Of a stretch of 64,000 nt of DNA, positions 16,494 to 25,628 are shown one piece after another (position 1 is the stretch's first letter; each line of letters starts with the position of its first letter). The notes beneath the pieces are model-generated. The model made no database searches, had not been told where the DNA came from, and worked only from the letters and a program-made list of their open reading frames with translations. Both the position numbers and the translations under genes were made by a program. The stretch is from a bacterium (GTDB lineage Bacteria; Zhuqueibacterota; Zhuqueibacteria; Zhuqueibacterales; Zhuqueibacteraceae). The stretch covers positions 252,539-316,538 of the forward strand of contig JAKLJX010000004.1 of the NCBI GenBank assembly GCA_023150945.1, given 5' to 3'.

Positions 16494-19400
16494 ATGGCTG
16501 TCGAATCTGCTTCTGCCACCATCGCGACCTTGCGCACGAAGCTGCGTACGCGCATGAATGACCTGCGTGCCGCCACCAACGCTGACACGGTGACAATGTT
16601 TTGCTACGACCGTGATTCCGACAGGTTCTTGTTGCCGCTCAGCCTGGGATTGTTCGATACGGCTTCTTTCGAGAAGAGCATGCCACGTACCGACCGTCTG
16701 GCCGGCAAAATCGTTAAGGAAAATTGCCGGGTGGTGGTGGAAGAGGTGGAAACCCATCCTGACGTCAATGGCCCGTTTTCCCATCGCGAACGCATCAAAT
16801 CTTCAGCCGGCGTGCCGATTGCGATGAACAGTGAAACTGTGGGCGTAGTATTTGTCAGCTATCGCGGGCACCATCAAATACGCGCTGACGAGTTGCTCGC
16901 CATTGACCGTTTCGCGCGTGAGGCCGCCGAGATGATCGTGACTTCCCAGGCGCTCGCCGAGCTGCGCAAGCACTCGGCACTGGCGGAGTCCGAAGAGCAA
17001 CAGGTGTTGCAGGGGATCGTCGAGGTGATTTGCAGCGCGATGAATCTGCCCGTCGCGATCTGGCTGCGTGACCGCAAGCCACAGCGCGTTTCGGTGCATG
17101 CGGCCACCGGTGTGATCGCGGAGTATGAAGAAAGCGCGGTGGCTTCCCTCGCTGGCGATTCGGTGGTAAGTCAAGTCATGTGCTCCGGTGAAAGCATGAA
17201 CATTCTGAATCTGCAGCGTGATCCGCGCTTCAAGTATCCCGAACTGGCACGCAAGGCGGGATGGGAATCCCTGCTGGTGATTCCACTGAAAATCAAAGAT
17301 CATATCATCGGCGCCATCGAAATCTTCAGTTTCGAAGCGAGAGAATTCAGCCGCACCGAGTTGGAAAAGATCACCATCATGATTGGCCGGATCGGTCTGG
17401 CCATCGAGAACTATCGCCGCATTCAGGAGCTGAAGGTCTTCAATCAAATCGTGCAAACGCTCGGCACGATTCTCGATCCGGAGCGCGCTTTGCAGGAGAT
17501 CGTCGACGGCGCGCGCACCGTGACCCAGGCAGATACCGGCGCCATCTTTTTCTTCTCCCGCACCTACCGCCAGGAAGTGTTTCGGCTGGCCTGCCATTCC
17601 CCGCGCTTGGCGGAGCCGATTTCACACAAGCCCCGGCCCATCGGCGGCCTGTCGCGCCATATCATCGACACTGGCCAGTCGATCATCATCGGCGAAACCA
17701 CCGAGGATATGCGTGTGCACCAGGAGGTCGCAACCGCGGGCACGCGCGCGCTGATCGGCGTGCCGGTGCAAGTCGGCTCGGAGCGCTCGGGCGTGTTGTA
17801 TGTCACCAGCTCGCAGCACTATGCCTTCGGCGATTACGACGTCGAGCTGCTGCGCAACCTGGCGAGCCACGCCGCGGCCGCGTTGCAGCGCGTGCAACTG
17901 CTGGATGCGCTGAATCAAATCGAACATGCCACGTCCAAAATCTACGATCTGGAAAATGTCACGCAAAATCTGCTGCGCGCCACCCGCGAACTCGGCTTTG
18001 ATTTTGGCGCGGTGCAGCTCATCGACCGCGCCACCGATACGATCGAGACCATCCAGGGCATCGGCATGGCGCAAGCCTGGACCGGCATCGCCAAACATCG
18101 CCTCAACATGGAAGCGCGCGACATTCAGGCCGACATTGCCCTGACTCTCAATGTTGAAATCATCTCGGGCTGGGATCCGCGCTTTGATCAATGGATCTTC
18201 AAACAGTTCAACCACCAGCGCCTGGTGCGCATCTTCGTGCCGATTTTTCTCGTGCGTGATCACGACGGTAATCTGCATCCGCCGAAACTTGATCTGTATG
18301 AATGGAACCGGCCCCAGGAAATTCAGACCCGCGACGGCTGTGTGGTGCGCTTCCGGCCGGGCGAAGAAGTAATCGCACGCAAACCCTACCAAATCGAAGT
18401 CATCGGCACGATTGAAGCGGGCTATTTTCTGGAGCACCGGCACTGGATCAGCAACGAAGAAGCCCAGCGGTTCTATCTACTGGTGTGCGACTGGGCCCGG
18501 ACCATCTGGGAAACACAGCTCGCCAACGTGCTCGAGACCATCGTCAAGAATGCGATGCACTTGATCTCGGCAGATTCCGCCTCGATTCGCTTGCTTTACA
18601 ATGAAGAAGATGATCGTTACGGTTTTCTGGCGTGCGCTGGCAAGATCGGCCCGGAGTTCTTGGAATTGATCAAGCCGAAGAAAGGTGGTCTGGGTGAGCA
18701 GGCGATCCGCGAGCGGGAGCCCAAGACGCTCGACCATGATCTTGAGATTCACTATCCCGAGCACTACTACCTCACCGAGTTGAAGCAGCTTTATCCAGAG
18801 CGCTACCGCGCCGACGAAGGCGTGCGCGCGATTGCTTGCTTTCCGCTGCTCGTGAGCGAGTCACAACACGGACTCCTGTTTTTGCACTTTTGGCGCGAAC
18901 ACCACTTCAGCAGTGAAGAGCTGGAATGGGGCAAATTGTTTGCCGACCAGGCAGTGGCTGCCCTGAAGAACACCCTGGTCTTTCAGGAGAAGCGGCAGGC
19001 CACCAAGGCACTGGACAGCCTGCACTCGCTTGGCCAGGTACTGGTTTCCAAACCGCAGGTGCGCGTACGCGAGCTGCTGCAACGAGTGGCGCAGAGCGCG
19101 ATCAATCTGCTGAACGCAGATGTCATCATCGTCTATCTCTATGATCAGCAGAGCGACAGCTTTCCGCTGCTGCCGCCGCTGGTGGAGGGCCGCCTGCTGC
19201 AGGAGCCGCCAATGATGGGCCGCATCGAATACAATGACACGCCCTCGTGCATCATCCGCGAGATTCGCCAAAACATCTATGCGCCCGATGCACCCAACCA
19301 TCCCATCATTTGCGATCGCACGCGGGTGCGGCCGCGTGGCAAAGAGCAGCCCTATGTCGATCGCGAGAGAATCAAATCCGCGGCCGGCATTCTCTTTCAA

Positions 19401-20813
19401 GTCGGCTCGGAAATCGTCGGCATCATGTTCGTGAATTATCGCACCCGCCATGAATTCACTTATGAAGAACGCCGGCTGATCGAAACGTTTGCCTCGGCGG
19501 CGGCCATCGGCATTTACAATGCCCGGCTGTTCAGTACTACCGACAAGAAATTGCGACAGCGGCTGGAACAACTGACGACGCACGTCAACGAGTTGCGTCA
19601 TTTGCAGGAAGTCAGCACCGCCATCACCTATTCGTCGACCGACTTGCGGGACGTGCTCAAGCAAATCACCAAGGGCGCGCGCAGCGTGTTGAATGCCGAC
19701 GTGGCTCTGATTTTTCCCTATGAGGCGGCCACCAAAACCTTCAACATGAAGGCCGCAGAATACGACGGCCTGCCGGAGGGGCTGGAGGTGAGCGATTTGC
19801 CGCGACCAACCGGTGTGACCGCCGCGGTGATGGAAAGCTCCGAGCAATACCTGGTGGTGGATGATGTCGAGAATCCGCCGCCGCCGGTGGCCTTGCGCAT
19901 CGGCGAGGGCTTTCTCGGCCGCATCAAAGTGCGCTCGTTTTTGGGCGTGCTCTTGCGGGTCGCCACCGAAGGCACTGCGGAGAATCATACCGAAAAGGAA
20001 ACCGTGGGTGTGCTCTACATCGATTTTCTCTCGCCCCACACGTTCAAAAAGGAAGAGATTCAATTGGCGCAGATGTTCGGCGATTATGCCGCCACGGCGA
20101 TTGCCGCCGCCCGCCTGCGCGAGCACCGGCTCGCGATGGAAAAACTGGCGGCGATCAACGCTTTTGGCGCCCGCTTCGCCCATCGCGTAGGCAACCTGCT
20201 GGGGACGGTACCGGTCAATTTCGAAGCCATCGAGCGGCTGCTGCGCCGGGTCGAGCTGCCCGATCTGAGGGACCATCTCGAATTGCTGCGCGACGACGTG
20301 CAAAAAGTGCAGCGCATCCTCGAAGCCGGCCGCCATCTCCGCCGCTTCGGCTCCGGCCACCAGGAGAATTTCGACCTCACCGCGCTGTTGCGTGAGTTGA
20401 CCGCGGCCCAAATCCTGCCGGCCGACATTCAGTTGAGCCTCGAGCTGGAGGAGAAAGTGCCGGCGCTGTCACTCAATCGTGCCGTGTTGGTTGACATCTT
20501 CAGCGACATGATCGAGAACGCGCTCTATGCCATGGCGGAAACCGGCGGCACGCTCACCATCAGTGCCCGGCATCTGTCCCAGCTCCGCATGGTCGAAGTG
20601 TGCGTGCGCGATACCGGCTGCGGCATTGCCCCACACGTTCTGGAGCGTTTGGGCGAACCATTCTTCACCACCAAGGAAGCCAACCTCGGGCTGGGCGTTT
20701 GGCTATGCCGCCAGGCCGTGGAAGACATGGGCGGCAAGCTGCTTTTCACCAGCGAGGTGAATGTGGGCACGGCCTTCACCATTCAACTGCCGCTGCCGGC
20801 GCAGAGGGGCTGA
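16494..20813 (+). CDS. Soluble sensor histidine kinase with seven GAF-type domains
   Basis: The start is placed at ATG 16494 (1439 aa); an upstream in-frame TTG at 16371 would add 41 low-complexity residues. Seven GAF-like regions lie near residues 15-135, 145-310, 315-470, 475-675 (longest and most divergent), 680-825, 835-1015 and 1025-1200. Regions 1 and 6 share RERIKS.AG and a VG..FV.YR block, pointing to internal duplication. The kinase core follows: H-box His1230 in FAHRVGNLLG, N-box Asn1342 in MIENALYAM, G1 Asp1373 in DTGCGI and a later GLGVW. No membrane segment is seen, so it should sense cytosolic ligands. The stop overlaps the next start (TGATG), so the receiver gene is coupled. 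Confidence 0.9.
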   Translation: MAVESASATIATLRTKLRTRMNDLRAATNADTVTMFCYDRDSDRFLLPLSLGLFDTASFEKSMPRTDRLAGKIVKENCRVVVEEVETHPDVNGPFSHRERIKSSAGVPIAMNSETVGVVFVSYRGHHQIRADELLAIDRFAREAAEMIVTSQALAELRKHSALAESEEQQVLQGIVEVICSAMNLPVAIWLRDRKPQRVSVHAATGVIAEYEESAVASLAGDSVVSQVMCSGESMNILNLQRDPRFKYPELARKAGWESLLVIPLKIKDHIIGAIEIFSFEAREFSRTELEKITIMIGRIGLAIENYRRIQELKVFNQIVQTLGTILDPERALQEIVDGARTVTQADTGAIFFFSRTYRQEVFRLACHSPRLAEPISHKPRPIGGLSRHIIDTGQSIIIGETTEDMRVHQEVATAGTRALIGVPVQVGSERSGVLYVTSSQHYAFGDYDVELLRNLASHAAAALQRVQLLDALNQIEHATSKIYDLENVTQNLLRATRELGFDFGAVQLIDRATDTIETIQGIGMAQAWTGIAKHRLNMEARDIQADIALTLNVEIISGWDPRFDQWIFKQFNHQRLVRIFVPIFLVRDHDGNLHPPKLDLYEWNRPQEIQTRDGCVVRFRPGEEVIARKPYQIEVIGTIEAGYFLEHRHWISNEEAQRFYLLVCDWARTIWETQLANVLETIVKNAMHLISADSASIRLLYNEEDDRYGFLACAGKIGPEFLELIKPKKGGLGEQAIREREPKTLDHDLEIHYPEHYYLTELKQLYPERYRADEGVRAIACFPLLVSESQHGLLFLHFWREHHFSSEELEWGKLFADQAVAALKNTLVFQEKRQATKALDSLHSLGQVLVSKPQVRVRELLQRVAQSAINLLNADVIIVYLYDQQSDSFPLLPPLVEGRLLQEPPMMGRIEYNDTPSCIIREIRQNIYAPDAPNHPIICDRTRVRPRGKEQPYVDRERIKSAAGILFQVGSEIVGIMFVNYRTRHEFTYEERRLIETFASAAAIGIYNARLFSTTDKKLRQRLEQLTTHVNELRHLQEVSTAITYSSTDLRDVLKQITKGARSVLNADVALIFPYEAATKTFNMKAAEYDGLPEGLEVSDLPRPTGVTAAVMESSEQYLVVDDVENPPPPVALRIGEGFLGRIKVRSFLGVLLRVATEGTAENHTEKETVGVLYIDFLSPHTFKKEEIQLAQMFGDYAATAIAAARLREHRLAMEKLAAINAFGARFAHRVGNLLGTVPVNFEAIERLLRRVELPDLRDHLELLRDDVQKVQRILEAGRHLRRFGSGHQENFDLTALLRELTAAQILPADIQLSLELEEKVPALSLNRAVLVDIFSDMIENALYAMAETGGTLTISARHLSQLRMVEVCVRDTGCGIAPHVLERLGEPFFTTKEANLGLGVWLCRQAVEDMGGKLLFTSEVNVGTAFTIQLPLPAQRG

Positions 20814-21208
20814 TGAATTCTGACAATCCCCGCGTTTTGATCGTGGAAGATGCTTCCAATTGGCGCACGACGCTGGAGACGCTGCTCAAGCCGCGCGGCT
20901 TCACGGTCATCGTGGCTGCCAATGTGCTGGAGGCCGCGAGCGCGCTGCAGCAAGGCCCGTTTGCCGCCGCCATCCTGGACGTGCGACTGGATTCCTTCGA
21001 TGACGACAATCGCGAAGGCCTCACCACCGTGCTCATGGCTGCCCACGCGCTTTATCCACAGATGAGCTTCGTGGTCATGTCGTCCTATTACAATGAAACC
21101 GAAGTGCGCGGCCTGGTGCCGGCGGACGTCAAGATTTTCTACTTTGACAAAAACAACTTTCGCACCGAGCGGCTCTTTCAGATTTTGGAGGAGCTGGCGC
21201 AATCTTAA
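20813..21208 (+). CDS. Stand-alone response-regulator receiver
   Basis: The 131-aa protein is a single receiver domain: acidic pair in VLIVEDASNW, phospho-acceptor Asp in AAILDVRLDSFDDDN, Ser-Ser in VVMSSYYNE and the conserved Lys in YFDKNN. The start ATG overlaps the kinase stop by one base, so it is almost certainly the cognate partner. An output domain is absent, so it may act as a phosphate relay or sink, or pass signal by protein contact. Only 13 bases separate it from the receiver-TIR gene. Confidence 0.9.
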   Translation: MNSDNPRVLIVEDASNWRTTLETLLKPRGFTVIVAANVLEAASALQQGPFAAAILDVRLDSFDDDNREGLTTVLMAAHALYPQMSFVVMSSYYNETEVRGLVPADVKIFYFDKNNFRTERLFQILEELAQS

Positions 21209-21221
21209 GGAGAAGCGGACG

Positions 21222-22169
21222 ATGGCCGACAAGCTGGCACTGATTGTCGAAGACACGCTGAATTGGATCAAACGGCATCGTCTTTCCCTGAGTGAATTGG
21301 GGTTCGACTGCGCAGTGGCGCACACGTATGCCGAGGCGATCGGGCTGCTGCGGCGCCAACATTTCGACATTGCCGTCATCGATCTCTGCCTGACCACGCA
21401 AGCCGAGCCGGAGAATCTGAACGGCGTGTTTCTGCTGCCCTACTTCGTCGAGAAGGGAGTTCCGGTGATTGTCGTCACCGGACGCGGCGTGCGCCGGCTG
21501 GTGGATGCGATGTACAAGGATTTTGACGTTTTCGAAGTGCTCGACAAGCTGCATTTCGACCCGCAGAAGTTCAAAGAGTATGTGATGCAGGCCGTGGCGC
21601 CGCCGCCCAGTGCCACTCATAACAGCGGCAGGCACAAGCCCATTTCGCGCGAGCGTTTGGAAGAATTCCTCCTGGAGATCACGCACAGCAGCCCACTGCC
21701 GCACCGCAAGCCTTCACTCCGATCAAGGAGTGAAACGCACCTCTCTTCAGGGCAGCCCCGGCGAATCTTTTTGAGCCATTCCAGCCAGGACAAGCCGCTG
21801 GCAGACCGCTTGGTGCACGATCTGCGCCGGGAAGGCTATGCCGTTTGGTATGACAGTGACGACATTCACGTGGGCGATACCATTTTCGAGAAGATCGAAC
21901 AGGGCCTGGCCAAATGCGATGACATGATCGTCATCCTGTCGCCCGCGGCGGTGCAATCGTGGATGGTGCGACAGGAACTGATCTTTTTTCACAACGAAGA
22001 ACGCCGGCGCGGCCACAACGTGATCCTGCCCCTGCTCTACCAAGATTGTGAAATCCCGCGCTGGCTGGAAGTGCGCCACTACGCCGATTTTCGCCAGGAT
22101 TATGCCGCTGGTTTTACCGCACTGCAAAACAGCCTGGCCAGTGCCCTCCCTCCGGCACAAAAGCCTTGA
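21222..22169 (+). CDS. Response regulator with TIR output domain
   Basis: The start ATG 21222 has an AAGGAGAAG site just upstream; the 315-aa product has two domains. Residues 4-125 are a receiver (Glu10-Asp11, phospho-acceptor Asp54 in AVIDLCL, Lys109). After a basic/Ser-rich linker (130-178) comes a TIR domain (181-310) with the RRIFLSHSSQDK start, a VWYDSDDIHVGD loop and the W247...E252 pair (SWMVRQEL) that carries the catalytic Glu in NAD-cleaving TIR proteins. TIR domains consume NAD and release ADP-ribose-type products. A TIR domain as the output of a phospho-receiver, beside a GAF kinase and near a Nudix enzyme, is unusual. Enzyme activity is inferred from motif retention. Confidence 0.88.
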   Translation: MADKLALIVEDTLNWIKRHRLSLSELGFDCAVAHTYAEAIGLLRRQHFDIAVIDLCLTTQAEPENLNGVFLLPYFVEKGVPVIVVTGRGVRRLVDAMYKDFDVFEVLDKLHFDPQKFKEYVMQAVAPPPSATHNSGRHKPISRERLEEFLLEITHSSPLPHRKPSLRSRSETHLSSGQPRRIFLSHSSQDKPLADRLVHDLRREGYAVWYDSDDIHVGDTIFEKIEQGLAKCDDMIVILSPAAVQSWMVRQELIFFHNEERRRGHNVILPLLYQDCEIPRWLEVRHYADFRQDYAAGFTALQNSLASALPPAQKP

Positions 22170-22253
22170 GTTTATCTCCCCGGATGTCTATCATCACACC
22201 TGAAAAAGCTGGTCTCCCTCAAATGCAATGATTCAATCTTCACGGAGGAACTC

Positions 22254-24317
22254 ATGCGCGTTTCCGTGCTGTCTGCTGGAATATTCTTGTTCTTGCTGAG
22301 CGGCGCTCTTTGCCCTGCTCTCACCCAAGATACGCATCTTTTCACGGTTCATGATCTGCTCGCGATGGATCGCATTTCCGAAACACAAGTTTCGCCGGAC
22401 GGCAAATGGGCGGTCTTCACGCTGCGCAAAACCGATTTGGAAGCCAACCGCGGCCGCACCGACCTCTGGCTGGCGGGAGTCGAAGGCACCGGTTTGCGGC
22501 AATTGACCTCACATCCCGGCAGTGACTTCAGTCCGGTTTGGTCGCCCGAGGGCAAGAGCATCTGGTTTCTCTCGACGCGCTCCGGTTCCGCGCAGGTTTG
22601 GCGCATTCCGGCCGATGGCGGAGAAGCCGAGCAGAAAACCAACCTGCCCCTGGAAGTCGGCAGCTTTCAGCTCTCTCCCGATGGCAAGCTTCTGGCACTC
22701 ACCATGGAAGTCTTTCCGGATTGCGAGACCATTGCCTGCACTCAGGCACGCGAAAAAGAGCGTGACGTCCGCAAGGCCAGCGGCCGCATTTATGAAAAGC
22801 TCTTCATCCGGCATTGGGACACGTGGAAAGACGGCCGCCGCTCGCATCTTTTCGTGATGCCGGCAGGCGGCGGTGAGGCCGTCGATGTGATGAAGGGCAT
22901 GGATGCCGATTGCCCCTCCAAGCCTTTTGGCGGCGCGGAGGAATACACATTCACCCCGGACAGTAAGGGCGTGGTGTTTACCGCGCGTGTGGCGGGACGT
23001 GAAGAGGCCTGGTCGACGAATTTTGATCTCTACTTTGCGCCGGTGACGGGCGCGCTGCCGCCGAAGAATCTCACCGCCAGCAACAAGGCTTGGGATGCGC
23101 AACCGGTTTTTTCTCCCGATGGCAAGACGCTCGCCTACCTTGCCATGGCGCGGCCCGGGTATGAAGCCGATCGCTTCCGCATCATGCTGCAGCCCTGGCC
23201 GGAGGGCACGCCGCGCGTTTTGGCGGAGGAGTGGGATCGTTCGGCCAATGGTGTGACCTGGTCGGCCGACGCCAAGACGATCTACACCACCGCCGGCAAT
23301 CTCGGACAAAACTCGCTGTTTGCCCTGGAGGTCGCGACCGGCAAGGATCGCACCGTGGTGGAAAAGGGCACGGTGCGTTCTGTGGGTTTGGCCGGCAGCC
23401 GCCTGCTGTTTGCGATGGATCACCATCGCTCGCCGGTCGAGTTGTACACGGTCATGCCGAACGGCAGCGACCTGCGTACGGTTACGCGCATCAATGCGGA
23501 AAAGCTCGCCAATGTCCGCATGGGCGATTCCGAGCAGTTCACCTTTAAGGGCTGGAATGACGAGACGGTATACGCTTACGTGGTGAAGCCTGCGGATTTC
23601 AATCCTGCGCAGAAGTATCCGGTGGCTTTTCTGATTCACGGCGGACCGCAAGGCTCGTTTGGCAATGATTTTCACTATCGCTGGAATCCGCAAACCTATG
23701 CCGGCGCCGGCTACGCCGCGGTGATGGTCGATTTTCACGGCTCCACCGGCTACGGCCAGGCCTTCACGGATGCCATTCGCGGAGATTGGGGCGGCAAACC
23801 GCTGGAGGATTTGCAGAAAGGGTTGGCCGCGGCGCTCCAAAAATATCCGTGGCTGGACGGCGAGCGTGTGGCGGCGTTGGGTGCTTCCTACGGTGCCTAC
23901 ATGATCAACTGGATCGCCGGCCGGTGGCCTGATCGTTTCAAATGCTTGGTGAGCCACGACGGCAATCTCGATGAGCGCATGGCTTATTTCGATACCGAAG
24001 AACTCTGGTTTCCGGAATGGGATCACATGGGCACGCCGTGGGACAATCCCGAGAACTACGCCAAACACAACCCAATTGATCATATCAAGAACTGGAAAAC
24101 GCCGATGCTGGTGATTCACGGCGGCCTGGATTTTCGGGTAGTGGAGACACAGGGCATTTCCACCTTCACGGCGTTGCAGCGCCGCAACATCCCCAGCAAA
24201 TTTCTCCATTTTCCTGATGAGAACCATTGGGTGCTCAAGCCGCACAACAGCATTCTCTGGCATGAGACGGTGATCGGATGGTTAGATCAGTGGGTGAGAG
24301 GGGAGGGGACGAATTAG
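22254..24317 (+). CDS. S9-family serine peptidase (dipeptidyl/acyl-peptidase type), secreted
   Basis: The 687-aa product has a signal peptide (about residues 1-24), an N-terminal beta-propeller made of PD40-like repeats (SPDGKWAVFTL, SPEGKSIWFLS, SPDGKLLALT, SPDGKTLAYLA) and a C-terminal alpha/beta-hydrolase domain. The catalytic triad can be read as Ser in GASYGAY, Asp in HGGLDFRV and His in DENHWV, which is the prolyl-oligopeptidase order. HGGPQGSF upstream supplies the oxyanion region. Enzymes of this type remove N-terminal dipeptides or acyl-amino acids from peptides. CGGAGGAACTC lies before the start. Confidence 0.92.
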   Translation: MRVSVLSAGIFLFLLSGALCPALTQDTHLFTVHDLLAMDRISETQVSPDGKWAVFTLRKTDLEANRGRTDLWLAGVEGTGLRQLTSHPGSDFSPVWSPEGKSIWFLSTRSGSAQVWRIPADGGEAEQKTNLPLEVGSFQLSPDGKLLALTMEVFPDCETIACTQAREKERDVRKASGRIYEKLFIRHWDTWKDGRRSHLFVMPAGGGEAVDVMKGMDADCPSKPFGGAEEYTFTPDSKGVVFTARVAGREEAWSTNFDLYFAPVTGALPPKNLTASNKAWDAQPVFSPDGKTLAYLAMARPGYEADRFRIMLQPWPEGTPRVLAEEWDRSANGVTWSADAKTIYTTAGNLGQNSLFALEVATGKDRTVVEKGTVRSVGLAGSRLLFAMDHHRSPVELYTVMPNGSDLRTVTRINAEKLANVRMGDSEQFTFKGWNDETVYAYVVKPADFNPAQKYPVAFLIHGGPQGSFGNDFHYRWNPQTYAGAGYAAVMVDFHGSTGYGQAFTDAIRGDWGGKPLEDLQKGLAAALQKYPWLDGERVAALGASYGAYMINWIAGRWPDRFKCLVSHDGNLDERMAYFDTEELWFPEWDHMGTPWDNPENYAKHNPIDHIKNWKTPMLVIHGGLDFRVVETQGISTFTALQRRNIPSKFLHFPDENHWVLKPHNSILWHETVIGWLDQWVRGEGTN

Positions 24318-25140
24318 ATAGCCATCTCGCAATCGATCTCGCAATCAATTGCGAGCCTGTTAGCAAAAGCAATCAAATCAGCTCGCAATCAATTGCGAGC
24401 CTGTTAGCAAAAGTCGGCTGAAGCCGACTGTAGAATTGGAGCTTCGCAGTCCGCTTCAGCGGACTTGGGCTAGCAGGCATGGATTTGAATCCAGGCGTAG
24501 GTTGGCGAGCACGCAATCGATCTCGCAATCAATTGCGAGCCTGTTAGCAAAAGTCGGCTGAAGCCGACTGCAAAATCGGAGCTTCGCAGTCCGCTTCAGC
24601 GGGCTTTGGCTAGCAGGCATGGATTTGAATCCAGGCGTGGGTTGGCGAGCACGCAATCGATCTCGCAATCAATTGCGAGCCTGTTAGCAAAAGTCGGCTG
24701 AAGCCGACTGCAAAATCGGAGCTTCGCAGTCCGCTTCAGCGGACTTGGGCTAGCAGGCGTGGATTTGAATCCATGCGTGGGTTGGCGAGCACGCAATCGA
24801 TCTCGCAATCAATTGCGAGCCTGTTAGCAAAAGTCGGCTGAAGCCGGCTGCCAAATCGGATCTTCGCAGTCCGCTTCAGCGGACTTGGGCTAGCAGGCAT
24901 GGATTTGAATCCATGCTGGTGGGTTTGGCTAGCAGGCATGGCTTCGAATTCATGCGTGGGTTGGTGGTCTCGCAATCAATTGTGAGCCTGTTAGCAAAAG
25001 TCGGCTGAAGCCGGCTGCAAAATCGGAGCTTCGCAGTCCGCTTCAGCAGACTTGGGCTAGCAGGCATGGATTTGAATCCATGTTGATTTTGATTTGAATC
25101 TGATTTGAATCCCTGCTGATTCGGATTCGAGTCCACCCTC
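24318..25140. repeat. Array of five ~140-bp multi-hairpin repeats
   Basis: The array fills the gap between the peptidase and thioesterase genes. Full units start with CTCGCAAT at 24382, 24522, 24662, 24802 and 24969, so the period is exactly 140 bases three times and then 167 because of a short insertion. Each unit carries four hairpins in fixed order: CTCGCAAT/ATTGCGAG, GTCGGCT/AGCCGAC, GTCCGCT/AGCGGAC and a stem containing GGATT/AATCC within a GCATGGATT-type arm. Copies are nearly identical, implying recent expansion. There is no spacer diversity as in CRISPR. Frames read through the array are spurious. Confidence 0.9.
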
Positions 25141-25175
25141 AAATCTACTTCTCACCCCGCTCTTACGGAGTGTGA

Positions 25176-25619
25176 ATGCCAATCGATCTTCTCGCGCCGT
25201 ATCCCGTCGTCATCCCCGTAACTGTCGCCTGGGGTGAGATGGACGCCTTTCAACACGTCAACAATATCGTCTATTTCCGCTATTTCGAAAGCGCCCGCAT
25301 GGCCTATTTCGAGCGCATCAATTTCGCTGACCCCAACCAGCATGGCGGCGTTGGCCCCATTCTCGCCCACACGCAATGCCGCTATCGCAAAGCGCTCACC
25401 TATCCCGACACGCTCGCGCTCGGCGCCCGTGTCAGCGCAATGCAAGCCGACCGCTTGGTCATGGAACTGTGCCTCGTGAGTGAGAAACTGCAGCGCATTG
25501 CCGCCGAGGGCACGGCCGAACTCGTGGCCTTCGATTACCGCAACGGCAGGAAAGCTCCGCTGCCGGCTGCGGTGCGCAGCAGCATCGAACGGCTGGAAGG
25601 GTGGGAGGGGCGCCAATAG
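25176..25619 (+). CDS. Acyl-CoA thioesterase, 4HBT / YbgC-FadM type hotdog
   Basis: The 147-aa protein is a single hotdog domain with the family motif WGEMDAFQHVNNIVYFRYFE; the Asp and the following His/Asn are the active-site residues of 4-hydroxybenzoyl-CoA-thioesterase-like enzymes. Length is typical. It hydrolyses acyl-CoA thioesters, but chain length and pathway are unknown. CGGAGTG precedes the ATG. Nine bases separate it from the aminotransferase gene, so the two are probably cotranscribed. Confidence 0.88.
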   Translation: MPIDLLAPYPVVIPVTVAWGEMDAFQHVNNIVYFRYFESARMAYFERINFADPNQHGGVGPILAHTQCRYRKALTYPDTLALGARVSAMQADRLVMELCLVSEKLQRIAAEGTAELVAFDYRNGRKAPLPAAVRSSIERLEGWEGRQ

Positions 25620-25628
25620 CCGGCAGCC

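Noticed and set aside
18861-20411. Minus-strand open frame of 516 codons
   Set aside because: It is antisense to the kinase; no motif and biased residues.
22509-24263. Minus-strand open frame of 584 codons
   Set aside because: It is antisense to the S9 peptidase with intact triad; a shadow frame.
24382-25100. Possible CRISPR array
   Set aside because: Units are almost identical from end to end, with no unique spacers and no cas genes.
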